DNA from: JAEULH01 sp034382075
GTDB taxonomy: Bacteria > Pseudomonadota > Alphaproteobacteria > Rhodospirillales > Defluviicoccaceae
Direction: 5' to 3'
Assembly (NCBI GenBank): GCA_034382075.1
Contig: JAXMOZ010000010.1
Location: 1 to 56,888, forward strand
DNA length: 56,888 nucleotides
Both the position numbers and the translations under genes were made by a program. The notes under the pieces were generated by a model. That model saw only the letters and a list, made by a program, of their open reading frames with translations. It did not search any database and was not told the origin of the DNA. Shown piece by piece: positions 1 through 7,384 of this stretch; position 1 is the stretch's first letter; every line of letters starts with the position of its first letter.

Positions 1-112
1 GCAATGTCCAAGCTGATCATGGTAGCGTTCATCTGGACGGTCTCCTTCGCTGGTCGGTTCAATGCACCCCAGTTTGGCACATCGCGATGCCGTCAGGGGG
101 CCGTCCACCCAG

Positions 113-194
113 CATTGCGAGGAGGCGTAAGCCTCCGAAGCAATCCAGTGACCCTTGCACTGGATCGCCACGCCGCCTTGCGGCTCGCGATGAC
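113..194 (+). repeat. Dispersed palindromic repeat, copy 1 of 3
   Basis: This 82-base element begins cattgcgaggagg and ends gcggctcgcgatgac. Its ends are imperfect inverted complements, and an inner pair (gcaatccag / ctggatcgc) also pairs, so the whole can fold as one interrupted hairpin. Near-identical copies lie at 6008-6089 and 56391-56473 in the same orientation. All three are intergenic. The form resembles the REP-like repeats common in alphaproteobacteria. A short reading frame runs through it but has no gene-like character. Confidence 0.85.
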
Positions 195-254
195 AACGCC
201 ATGGCCTGTCGGCCCACGGTCGTGACACAGTACCTGTAGGCAATTGCCCCACCG

Positions 255-431
255 ATGGACGTCGTCTCCCTGTTCGCGGTCGTCGTTTTCGCCGGATCCT
301 GGTACTTACGCAGCCGGCTCGGCGCCGACGACGCGCTGGCGCGGCTGTTCTTCGGCACGCTGATGGCGCTCGCCGCGGCGATCGGCGCCCTCGGGCTGGT
401 ACTGCGGATGGTGTCCGCGCCCCCGTCCTGA
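255..431 (+). CDS. Small two-helix membrane protein (hypothetical)
   Basis: A 58-residue frame starts at ATG and ends at TGA two bases before the reverse-strand stop codon of COQ9. I do not recognise the family. The predicted product has two hydrophobic stretches, about residues 4-18 and 31-52. They are separated by a short charged loop with Arg and Asp residues, as expected for a small inner-membrane hairpin protein. No clear ribosome binding site precedes the ATG. It sits just after the dispersed repeat at 113-194. High GC makes chance open frames common, so this is a moderate-to-weak call; conservation of the frame in relatives would decide it. Confidence 0.35.
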   Translation: MDVVSLFAVVVFAGSWYLRSRLGADDALARLFFGTLMALAAAIGALGLVLRMVSAPPS

Positions 432-1115
432 TCAGGCCGGCTGGCGCGGTTCCCAATCGTTGCCGCCGCGGCCCGACCACCACGACAGCGGATTGAACAG
501 CCGCTTCATTCCGCTGGTGAGCCGCGGGATCCGCATGATGTCGTCGAGGCGGCGGTCGATGAACTCCCAGGTATCGACGAACTCCTCGGAGCTGTCGTCG
601 ATCCAGTAGAGCACGGTCGAGGCATACACCGGGGTCAGCAGGGCCCGTTTGCTGTAGTAGCTGAAGTCGGTCGCGGTGTCGCCGGCGGCATACCAGATGG
701 CGTCGACGGTGCGCAGGGTGTTGCCGAGGGCGACCGTCGCGTTCTGCGGCAGGGCCAGGTGCGACAGCGCCCGGCGCACCGCCTCCTTGTTCATGGCGTT
801 GACCTCGATGCGGACCCTGAGCGCCGCCGCCACCCGCTGGCGCACGCCCATCCCGGCGAGGTCGCGCCCGGCCATCTCGGCCAGCATCGTCCGGTCGGAG
901 AGGTCCGACCAGTGGCGCAGCATTTCGCTGACGCCGCCGGGAAACACCCGGTCGGCGGTCTCGCGCGGATAGCCTGCGTCCTCGGCGGCCATGGCCGCGG
1001 TCTTCATGGTCCAGCCGTCGAAGGCCACATGCGGCAGCGCGGCCTCGACGATGGCGTCGCGAATGGTCCGCGTCTCCATCTCGGCCTGTTCCGCGGTCGT
1101 CCCGTCGCTGCTCAT
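432..1115 (-). CDS. COQ9 family ubiquinone biosynthesis protein
   Basis: A 227-residue protein of the COQ9 family. COQ9 proteins bind lipid and quinone intermediates and present them to the COQ7-type hydroxylase in ubiquinone synthesis at the inner membrane. The N-terminal third is TetR-like (IRDAIVEAALPHVAFDGWT near residue 18). The rest holds the conserved helices, with a YYSKRALLTPVYASTVLYW-type segment and a WEFIDRRL stretch toward the end. The frame is open much further upstream, but the ATG at 1115 overlaps the stop of def as ATGA and gives the usual family length. It is therefore translationally coupled to def. The rpsU gene is divergent 740 bases away; rpsU and COQ9 are often neighbours in this class. 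Confidence 0.85.
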   Translation of the reverse strand: MSSDGTTAEQAEMETRTIRDAIVEAALPHVAFDGWTMKTAAMAAEDAGYPRETADRVFPGGVSEMLRHWSDLSDRTMLAEMAGRDLAGMGVRQRVAAALRVRIEVNAMNKEAVRRALSHLALPQNATVALGNTLRTVDAIWYAAGDTATDFSYYSKRALLTPVYASTVLYWIDDSSEEFVDTWEFIDRRLDDIMRIPRLTSGMKRLFNPLSWWSGRGGNDWEPRQPA

Positions 1116-1720
1116 GGCTCCTCCGTTGGGGCATCGGCTGGCGCCGGGGCGGCGCCGGGTTCGGCTCCGCCCGGCCGGGCCACGGCGCGGCGGACCTCTT
1201 CGACGAACGCAAGCCGGCTCAGGTCGGCCATGCGCTGCGGGTACAGTATGCCGTCGAGATGGTCGCATTCGTGCTGCACCACGCGGGCGTGGAAGCCCTC
1301 GGCGACGCGCTCGATCGGCTGGCCGTCGATGCCGACGCCGCGATAGCGGATGCGCAGGTGACGCGGCACGAGGCCGGTCAGCCCGGGCACCGAGAGGCAG
1401 GCCTCCCAGCCCTCCGCCATGGCGTCGTCGAGCGGCTCGATGATGGGGTTGATCAGGATGGTCAGCGGGACCGGCCCGTCGGCATGCTCCAAGGCGGCAT
1501 CCGCACCGGCGCCGGCGCGCGTACGCGGCACGTGGAAGCAGACGATGCGCCTGGAGGCATGAACCTGCGGCGCGGCCAGCCCGATGCCGTCGGCGTCGAC
1601 CATGGTTTCGAGCATGTCGGCGACCAGTCGCGCCACCTCCGGCGCGGTCGGATCGCCGACCGGTTCGGCCGTGTGCCGCAAAACCGGGTGTCCCATGCGC
1701 GCGATCTTGAGAATGGCCAT
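1112..1720 (-). CDS. def: Peptide deformylase
   Basis: A 202-residue peptide deformylase, which removes the formyl group from the initiator methionine of new proteins using a bound metal ion. All three family motifs are visible: GIGLAAPQ at about residues 45-52, EACLS at 106-110 with the metal-binding Cys108, and HECDH at 150-154 with the two metal-binding His and the catalytic Glu151. The second motif reads EACLS rather than the commoner EGCLS. The C-terminal 30 residues are Ala/Pro-rich and look like a disordered tail. The stop overlaps the COQ9 start by four bases. A methionyl-tRNA formyltransferase gene, the usual partner, is not in the window, so this may be one of several deformylases. 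Confidence 0.93.
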   Translation of the reverse strand: MAILKIARMGHPVLRHTAEPVGDPTAPEVARLVADMLETMVDADGIGLAAPQVHASRRIVCFHVPRTRAGAGADAALEHADGPVPLTILINPIIEPLDDAMAEGWEACLSVPGLTGLVPRHLRIRYRGVGIDGQPIERVAEGFHARVVQHECDHLDGILYPQRMADLSRLAFVEEVRRAVARPGGAEPGAAPAPADAPTEEP

Positions 1721-1856
1721 CGGCGTCCTCGACTAAGCTTTCCATGATTTCGGCTGTTGCGAGGGCGCCGACAAGCCTTCACACGCAGAGCCCCGCCGTG
1801 CTACAAGCCCCGACCCGGGATTTTCCGCCTCTGATTGGAGAGAAAGCGAGCGCCAC

Positions 1857-2060
1857 GTGCAAGTAATCGTCCGCGACAACAACGTCGACCAAGCCCTCAA
1901 GGCCCTGAAGAAAAAGATGCAGCGCGAGGGCATCTTCCGCGAGATGAAACTCAGGCGGTCCTACGAGAAGCCCTCCGAGCGGCGCGCGAGAGAGAAGGCG
2001 GAGGCCGTCCGCCGGGCGCGCAAGCTCGAACGCAAGCGGCTCGAACGCGAAGGCTTCTGA
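1857..2060 (+). CDS. rpsU: 30S ribosomal protein S21
   Basis: A 67-residue, very basic protein matching bacterial S21, which binds the small ribosomal subunit near the anti-Shine-Dalgarno region and assists initiation. The N-terminus MQVIVRDNNVDQALKALKKK and the REGIFREMKLRRSYEKPSERR segment are characteristic, and the C-terminal half is almost wholly Arg, Lys, Glu and Ala, as in alphaproteobacterial S21. The start codon is GTG, supported by a good ribosome binding site (ggagagaaag) ten bases upstream. It is divergent from the def-COQ9 pair, with about 136 bases between them for promoters in both directions. Confidence 0.96.
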   Translation: MQVIVRDNNVDQALKALKKKMQREGIFREMKLRRSYEKPSERRAREKAEAVRRARKLERKRLEREGF

Positions 2061-2180
2061 GCCTCCCCTCCATCCTCGTCCAGCTCCTTCGTTCGCACGC
2101 CCGCGCGCTGCAGCCATGACGCAGGCGCGAAAGGCAGCCTCTTCCTTGGTCGGCTGCCTTTGGCGTAAGCTTCGTGGACC

Positions 2181-3032
2181 ATGGCGAAAGCAAGAGCGGG
2201 CAAGGTCATCACCTATGCGGACGGCCGTTGGCGCAACGGCAGTCCGGCGATCCTCAGCGCCAAGAGCCACGCGATGTGGCTCGCCTCGGTGGCGTTCGAC
2301 GGGGCTCGCGCCTTCGCCGGCGTTGCCCCGGATCTGGATCGCCACTGTGCGCGATTGGTGCACTCCGGGTCGATCCTGGGGCTCTCCTCGCCGCTGACCG
2401 CGGGCGAGATCCTGTCGTGCGCCTGGGAAGGCATCCACCGCTTTCCCGACCAGGCGCAACTCTATGTCTGCCCGATGCTCTATGCCGAGAGCGGGTTCGT
2501 CGTCCCCGACCCGCAGAGCACCCACTTCGCCATGGCGGTTTACGAATCGCCGTTGCCGAGCGACGAGGGTTTCAGCGCCTGCCTGTCGTCGTTCCGAAGG
2601 CCGGCGAAGGACATGGCGCCGACAGAGGCAAAGGCCTCCTGCCTCTATCCCAACGTCGCCAGGGCGAGCCGGGAGGCGGCCTCGCGCGGCTTCGACGCCG
2701 CCGTGGTCCTCGACCCCAACGGCAATGTCGCCGAGTTCGGCTACATGAACCTGTTCTTCGTGGGCGACGGGGTGGTGCAGACGCCGGCCGCCAACGGCAC
2801 CTTCCTCAACGGTATCACCCGCCAGCGGGTCATCGCGCTGTTACGCGAGGCCGGCGTCGAGGTGGTGGAGCGGGCGGTCGAGTTCACCGACCTGCTCGCA
2901 GCGTCCGAGGTTTTTGCCACCGGCAACTATGGCAAGGTCCTCCCCTGCACGAGGCTCGAGGACCGCACCCTTCCCATCGGCCCGGTCTACCGTCAGGCGC
3001 GCGAGCTTTATTTCGCCTTTGCAGGCGCATAA
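2181..3032 (+). CDS. PLP class IV aminotransferase (branched-chain type)
   Basis: A 283-residue fold-type IV PLP enzyme, closest in pattern to branched-chain amino acid aminotransferases (the IlvE group). The PLP-binding lysine is probably Lys151 in the segment PTEAKASCLYPN, and Glu185 in GNVAEFGYMN sits where the family has its conserved PLP-ring glutamate. The usual EGSGEN stretch is replaced here by EFGYMNLFF, so substrate choice is uncertain. D-amino-acid aminotransferase and aminodeoxychorismate lyase belong to the same fold and cannot be excluded. Length is slightly short for IlvE (about 300 residues). No strong ribosome binding site is visible. It stands alone between rpsU and the sulfate transport genes. 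Confidence 0.8.
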   Translation: MAKARAGKVITYADGRWRNGSPAILSAKSHAMWLASVAFDGARAFAGVAPDLDRHCARLVHSGSILGLSSPLTAGEILSCAWEGIHRFPDQAQLYVCPMLYAESGFVVPDPQSTHFAMAVYESPLPSDEGFSACLSSFRRPAKDMAPTEAKASCLYPNVARASREAASRGFDAAVVLDPNGNVAEFGYMNLFFVGDGVVQTPAANGTFLNGITRQRVIALLREAGVEVVERAVEFTDLLAASEVFATGNYGKVLPCTRLEDRTLPIGPVYRQARELYFAFAGA

Positions 3033-3133
3033 GCCGGATCAGCCGCCGGCTCGTGGCGACGGAACGGGAGCGCCGAGGGCGGTGGCGTCGGGCCACACCG
3101 CCTGGCGCCCATCTCCTGCGCTGTGTTTTTTTG

Positions 3134-3149
3134 TTGATTTATCCATCAA
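3134..3149. promoter_or_regulatory. Operator-like palindrome upstream of the sulfate transporter
   Basis: An AT-rich island (runs of T and A in otherwise GC-rich DNA) precedes sbp and contains the inverted repeat ttgat-N6-atcaa. It lies about 57 bases before the sbp start, where a promoter or regulator site is expected. The regulator is unknown; no match to a named motif is claimed. Confidence 0.35.
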
Positions 3150-3205
3150 AACGATAGGGAGTGTAGCCATTCGCCTCGGCGAGGAGAGAAGGAAAGGACC
3201 CTCGG

Positions 3206-4240
3206 ATGACGCACGGACACCGCACGCGGTTTGCCGCCTTTGCCGCCGGCCCCGCCCTCGCGCTGATGACGTTTCTGGCCGGCGCGCCCGTCGCCCTGGC
3301 CGACACCACCCTGCTCAACGTCTCCTACGACCCCACCCGGGAGTTCTACCAGGCGTACAACGCCCGCTTTGCCGAGCACTGGAAGGCCGGCGGCGGCGGC
3401 GACGTCACCGTCCGCATGTCCCATGGCGGCTCCGGCAAGCAGGCTCGGTCGGTCATCGACGGGCTGCCGGCGGACGTGGTCACCCTGGCTCTGGCCGGCG
3501 ACGTCGACGCCCTGGCCCAGCGCGGGCTGATCCAGCCCGGCTGGCAGGCGGAGCTGCCGGACAACAGCGCGCCCTACACCTCGACCATCGTCTTCCTGGT
3601 GCGCAAGGGCAACCCGAAGGCCATCACCGACTGGTCCGACCTGGTGCGCGACGGGATCTCGGTCATCACCCCCAACCCGAAGACCTCGGGCGGTGCCCGC
3701 TGGAATTACCTCGCCGCCTGGGGCTATGCCCTGCGTCAGCCCGGCGGCAGCGAGGAGACGGCGAAGGAGTTCGTGGGCAAGATCTTCCGCAACGTCCCGG
3801 TGCTGGACGCAGGCGCCCGCGCGGCGACGACCACGTTCGTCCAGCGCAGGATCGGCGACGTCCTCCTCTCCTGGGAAAACGAGGCGCTGCTGGCGATCAA
3901 GGAGCTGGGTCCGGACGAGGTCGACATTGTCGTCCCCTCGGTGAGCATTCTCGCCGAGCCGTCGGTCGCGGTGGTCGACGGCAACGTCGAGCGCAACAAG
4001 ACCCGCGCCGCCGCCGAAGCCTACCTGAAGTACCTCTACGCCCCCGAAAGCCAGGAGCTGATCGCAAAGCACTTCTTCCGCCCGCGCGCCGAGGACGTTC
4101 TCGAGCGCAACCGCCAGCAGTTTCCGGCGCTGAACCTGTTCACCATCGACGAGGTGTTCGGCGGCTGGGAGAAGGCGCAGGCCCTGCACTTCGCCGACGG
4201 CGGCGTCTTCGACCAGATCTATCAGCCGCGGGCTCGCTAG
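3206..4240 (+). CDS. sbp: Sulfate/thiosulfate ABC transporter, periplasmic binding protein
   Basis: A 344-residue periplasmic binding protein of the Sbp/CysP family that captures sulfate or thiosulfate for the CysTWA importer. It has a signal peptide of about 32 residues ending in ALA before DTTLLNVSYDPTREFY, the conserved start of mature Sbp. Other family hallmarks are the SHGGSGKQARSVIDGLPADVVTLAL stretch (shown here only as a landmark, near residues 72-96), the VRKGNPKAITDWSDL segment, and TSGGARWNYLAAWGYAL, which contributes ligand contacts. The start has a purine-rich leader (ggaaaggacc). It heads the transporter operon, 13 bases before cysT. Sbp and CysP cannot be told apart by motif alone. 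Confidence 0.93.
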   Translation: MTHGHRTRFAAFAAGPALALMTFLAGAPVALADTTLLNVSYDPTREFYQAYNARFAEHWKAGGGGDVTVRMSHGGSGKQARSVIDGLPADVVTLALAGDVDALAQRGLIQPGWQAELPDNSAPYTSTIVFLVRKGNPKAITDWSDLVRDGISVITPNPKTSGGARWNYLAAWGYALRQPGGSEETAKEFVGKIFRNVPVLDAGARAATTTFVQRRIGDVLLSWENEALLAIKELGPDEVDIVVPSVSILAEPSVAVVDGNVERNKTRAAAEAYLKYLYAPESQELIAKHFFRPRAEDVLERNRQQFPALNLFTIDEVFGGWEKAQALHFADGGVFDQIYQPRAR

Positions 4241-4253
4241 GATCGCGGCGGCC

Positions 4254-5093
4254 ATGGCAACCTTCGCAAAGCTCCACCTCCGCCGGGCGCCGAGCGTGCT
4301 GCCCGGCTTCGGCCCGGCGCTGGGCTTCACCCTCGCCTACCTCAGCCTGATCGTGCTGATCCCGCTGGCGGCGTTGGTGCTGCGGCCGGTGGAGCTGGGC
4401 TTCGCCGGCTTCATCGCCGCGGTGAGCGAGCCCAGGGTGGTGGCGGCACTGCAGCTCAGCTTCGGCGCATCGCTGATCGCTGCGTCCGTCAACGCCGTCT
4501 TCGGCCTGATCGTCGCCTGGGTGCTGGTGCGCTACCGCTTCCCCGGCAAGCGCCTGGTCGACGCGCTGGTGGACCTGCCGTTCGCGCTGCCGACCGCGGT
4601 CGCCGGCGTCGCCTTGACCGCGCTCTATGCGCCCAACGGCTGGATCGGCAGCCTGCTTGCGCCGCTGGGCGTACAGGTGGCGTTCACCCCGCTCGGCATC
4701 GTCGTCGCCCTCGTGTTCATCGGCCTGCCGTTCGTGGTCCGCACGGTCCAGCCGGTGCTGCAAGACATCGAGCGGGAGGTGGAGGAGGCGGCGGCGAGCC
4801 TGGGTGCGTCCAGGCTGCAGGCCCTTGTGCGGGTGATCCTGCCGGCGATCCTGCCGGCGCTGCTCACCGGCTATGCCCTGGCCCTGGCGCGAGCCGTCGG
4901 CGAATACGGCTCGGTGATCTTCATCGCCGGCAACATGCCGATGGTCTCGGAGATCGCGCCCCTGCTCATCGTTATCAAGCTCGAGCAGTACGACTATGCC
5001 GGCGCCGCCGCCGTGGGCGTCGCCATGCTGATCATCGCCTTCGTCATGCTCTTGGTGCTGAACCTGTTGCAGAGGTGGAACCATGGCCGCTGA
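4254..5093 (+). CDS. cysT: Sulfate ABC transporter permease CysT (CysU)
   Basis: A 279-residue inner-membrane permease with about six transmembrane segments. The cytoplasmic EAA loop, which docks on the ATPase, reads EEAAASLGASRLQAL and is followed by a VILPAILPALLTGYALALARAVGEYGSV segment typical of CysT. It forms a heterodimeric channel with CysW for sulfate or thiosulfate uptake. It begins 13 bases after sbp, and its last 11 bases overlap the start of cysW, so the two permeases are translationally coupled. Length is normal for the family (about 275-280). Confidence 0.94.
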   Translation: MATFAKLHLRRAPSVLPGFGPALGFTLAYLSLIVLIPLAALVLRPVELGFAGFIAAVSEPRVVAALQLSFGASLIAASVNAVFGLIVAWVLVRYRFPGKRLVDALVDLPFALPTAVAGVALTALYAPNGWIGSLLAPLGVQVAFTPLGIVVALVFIGLPFVVRTVQPVLQDIEREVEEAAASLGASRLQALVRVILPAILPALLTGYALALARAVGEYGSVIFIAGNMPMVSEIAPLLIVIKLEQYDYAGAAAVGVAMLIIAFVMLLVLNLLQRWNHGR

Positions 5094-5973
5094 CGCCGCC
5101 CTTTCCGCCGGAGCGCCGCCTCTGCCGGCCCGGGTCTCGCCTTCGGCCATCGAGGAGCCGCTCTGGGTTCGCCTGCTGCTGATCGCCACCGGCCTCGGCT
5201 TCGTCGTCGTGTTCCTGGTGTTGCCGCTGGTCTCGGTGTTCGCCGAGGCCTTCCGCCAGGGGGCCGCCGCCTATTTCGCCGAGCTGCACAGCGAAGACAC
5301 GCTCGCGGCGATCCGGCTGACGCTTCTGGTGGCCGCCATCGCCGTGCCCTGCAACCTAGTGTTCGGGGTGGTTGCCGCCTGGGCCATCGCCAAGTTCGAG
5401 TTCCCCGGCAAGAGCCTGCTCACCACCTTCGTCGACCTGCCGTTCTCGGTCTCGCCGGTGGTGGCCGGCCTCATCTACGTGCTGATCTTCGGCGCCCATG
5501 GCTGGCTCGGGCCATGGCTGATGCAGCACAACATCCAGATCATCTTCGCCGTCCCCGGGATCGTGCTGGCCACCATCTTCGTCACCTTCCCCTTCGTCGC
5601 CCGCGAGCTGATCCCGCTGATGCAGGAGCAGGGAACGGAAGAGGAGGAAGCGGCGATCTCGCTCGGCGCCAGCGGCTGGCAGACGTTCTGGCGGGTGACC
5701 CTGCCGAACGTGAAGTGGGCGCTGCTCTACGGCGTGCTGCTCTGCAACGCCCGGGCGATGGGCGAGTTCGGCGCGGTGTCGGTGGTCTCCGGGCACATCC
5801 GCGGGATGACCAACACCATGCCGCTGCAGGTTGAGATCTTATACAATGAGTACAACTTCGTCGGCGCCTTCGCCGTCGCCTCGCTGCTGGCGTTCCTGGC
5901 ATTGGTGACGCTGGTGCTGAAAAGCCTGCTCGAATGGCGCTACGGCCAAGAGCTCGCCGCCACGCGCCGATAG
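5083..5973 (+). CDS. cysW: Sulfate ABC transporter permease CysW
   Basis: A 296-residue permease, partner of CysT in the sulfate importer. A hydrophilic N-terminal tail of about 30 residues is followed by about six transmembrane segments. The EAA loop reads EEEEAAISLGASGWQTFW, and the NARAMGEFGAVSVVSGHIRG segment is characteristic of CysW. The ATG lies inside the end of cysT, an 11-base overlap. In many genomes cysA follows directly, but here 182 bases intervene and most of them are a dispersed repeat (6008-6089), so cysA may depend on readthrough or on its own promoter. Confidence 0.94.
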   Translation: MAADAALSAGAPPLPARVSPSAIEEPLWVRLLLIATGLGFVVVFLVLPLVSVFAEAFRQGAAAYFAELHSEDTLAAIRLTLLVAAIAVPCNLVFGVVAAWAIAKFEFPGKSLLTTFVDLPFSVSPVVAGLIYVLIFGAHGWLGPWLMQHNIQIIFAVPGIVLATIFVTFPFVARELIPLMQEQGTEEEEAAISLGASGWQTFWRVTLPNVKWALLYGVLLCNARAMGEFGAVSVVSGHIRGMTNTMPLQVEILYNEYNFVGAFAVASLLAFLALVTLVLKSLLEWRYGQELAATRR

Positions 5974-6007
5974 AAGTTCGAAGATCAACGTCATGTATTG
6001 TCATCTT

Positions 6008-6089
6008 CATTGCGAGGAGGCAATTGCCGACGAAGCAATCCAGTAACGTCGAGACTGGATCGCCGCGCCGCGATGCGGCTCGCGATGAC
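6008..6089 (+). repeat. Dispersed palindromic repeat, copy 2 of 3
   Basis: This 82-base copy matches the elements at 113-194 and 56391-56473 in order and orientation: cattgcgagg at the left, cgaagcaatccag in the middle and gcggctcgcgatgac at the right. It lies between cysW and cysA, 34 bases after the cysW stop. It can form an imperfect long hairpin and could act as an mRNA stabiliser or attenuator inside the operon. Confidence 0.85.
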
Positions 6090-6155
6090 GACAAATAATG
6101 TCTTATACTGGAAAAGCGGGCAGGCCCGGGTGCCTCGGCCGCAGGGAGGGTTCGC

Positions 6156-7313
6156 ATGGATATCGAGATCCGCGACATCCACAAGAGCTTCGGCGACTTC
6201 GTCGCCCTGCACACCGTCAACCTGAAGATCGCCGAGGGCGAGCTGGTGGCGCTGCTGGGGCCGTCGGGCTCGGGAAAGACGACGCTGCTCAGGATCATTG
6301 CCGGCCTGGAACAGCCGACCTCGGGTTCGATCCTGTTCGGCGGCGAGGACCTGATCAGCCGCGACGTGCGCGAACGCAACGTCGGCTTCGTCTTCCAGCA
6401 CTACGCCCTGTTCCGCCACATGACCGTGTTCGAGAACGTGGCCTTCGGGCTGAGGGTCAAACGCCGGGCCTTCCGGCCCGCGAAAGCCGAGATCCGCGAG
6501 CGGGTGATGACCCTGCTGAACCTGGTGCAGCTCGACCCCTTCGCCGACCGCTACCCGTCCCAGCTCTCCGGCGGCCAGCGCCAGCGGGTGGCGCTCGCCC
6601 GGGCGTTGGCCATCGAGCCCCGGGTGCTGCTCCTCGACGAGCCCTTCGGGGGGCTGGACGCCAAGGTGCGCAAGGAGCTCCGCCGCTGGCTGCGCGGCCT
6701 GCACGACGAGATGCACCTGACCAGCCTGTTCGTCACCCACGACCAGGAAGAGGCCCTGGAGCTGGCCGACCGGGTGGTGCTGATGAACAACGCCGTGGTC
6801 GAGCAGGTGGGCACGCCCGAGGACGTCTACGCCCACCCGGCCTCGCCGTTCGCCTATGAGTTCCTGGGCCAGGTCAACCGCTTCGAGTGCCGGATCGAGG
6901 ACGGCAAGGCGGTGTTTCCCGGCGGCGAGATCACCATCGCCAGGGACGGCTCGCCCACGGGCAGCAAGGCGGTCGCCTACGTCCGGCCGCACGACGTCGA
7001 GATCTTCAACGGCATGGTCATGTCCGGCATCCCGGCGACCGTCCGCTACATCTCGGCCGCAGGGCCCCTGGCGAAGATCGAGGTCGAGGCCGGCGACGGC
7101 CACCTCATCGAGGTGGAGCTCTCCCGTCCGTCCCTGCACGCACTGAACCTGAAGCTCGGGCGGCCGGTCTACGTGCGCGCCCGCAAAGCCCGGGTGTTCA
7201 TCACCGACAGGACCTCGAGCAGCGGCGAGGCCTTTTCCATCCGCGGCGAAGGCGCCTACGGGGAGGGCTCCGGGAAGCCCCAGGCAGCAGCGCGGGCGGC
7301 GGGCATGGCCTAG
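6156..7313 (+). CDS. cysA: Sulfate/thiosulfate ABC transporter ATPase CysA
   Basis: A 385-residue ATPase that powers the CysTW importer. The nucleotide-binding domain shows Walker A GPSGSGKT (35-42), Q-loop Gln81, signature LSGGQ (137-141), Walker B VLLLDEP (157-163) and switch His195. The remaining 150 residues form the regulatory C-terminal domain, including a TOBE-like VRPHDVEIF segment. The ATG has a strong ribosome binding site (gggaggg). The family usually runs to about 350-365 residues; the extra length is a Gly/Ala/Pro-rich tail of some 30 residues. It is separated from cysW by the repeat at 6008-6089. Confidence 0.95.
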   Translation: MDIEIRDIHKSFGDFVALHTVNLKIAEGELVALLGPSGSGKTTLLRIIAGLEQPTSGSILFGGEDLISRDVRERNVGFVFQHYALFRHMTVFENVAFGLRVKRRAFRPAKAEIRERVMTLLNLVQLDPFADRYPSQLSGGQRQRVALARALAIEPRVLLLDEPFGGLDAKVRKELRRWLRGLHDEMHLTSLFVTHDQEEALELADRVVLMNNAVVEQVGTPEDVYAHPASPFAYEFLGQVNRFECRIEDGKAVFPGGEITIARDGSPTGSKAVAYVRPHDVEIFNGMVMSGIPATVRYISAAGPLAKIEVEAGDGHLIEVELSRPSLHALNLKLGRPVYVRARKARVFITDRTSSSGEAFSIRGEGAYGEGSGKPQAAARAAGMA

Positions 7314-7384
7314 GCTCTCCCGCGTGCGCAGCCGTCTGTCGTAAGCTCGGGTCGGCCAGTCGGACAGAAGGGGTGGTAAGGTCA

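Noticed and set aside
3033..3205. SAM-type riboswitch before the sulfate transporter
   Set aside because: The short leader lacks the conserved pseudoknot sequences and has only one small palindrome.
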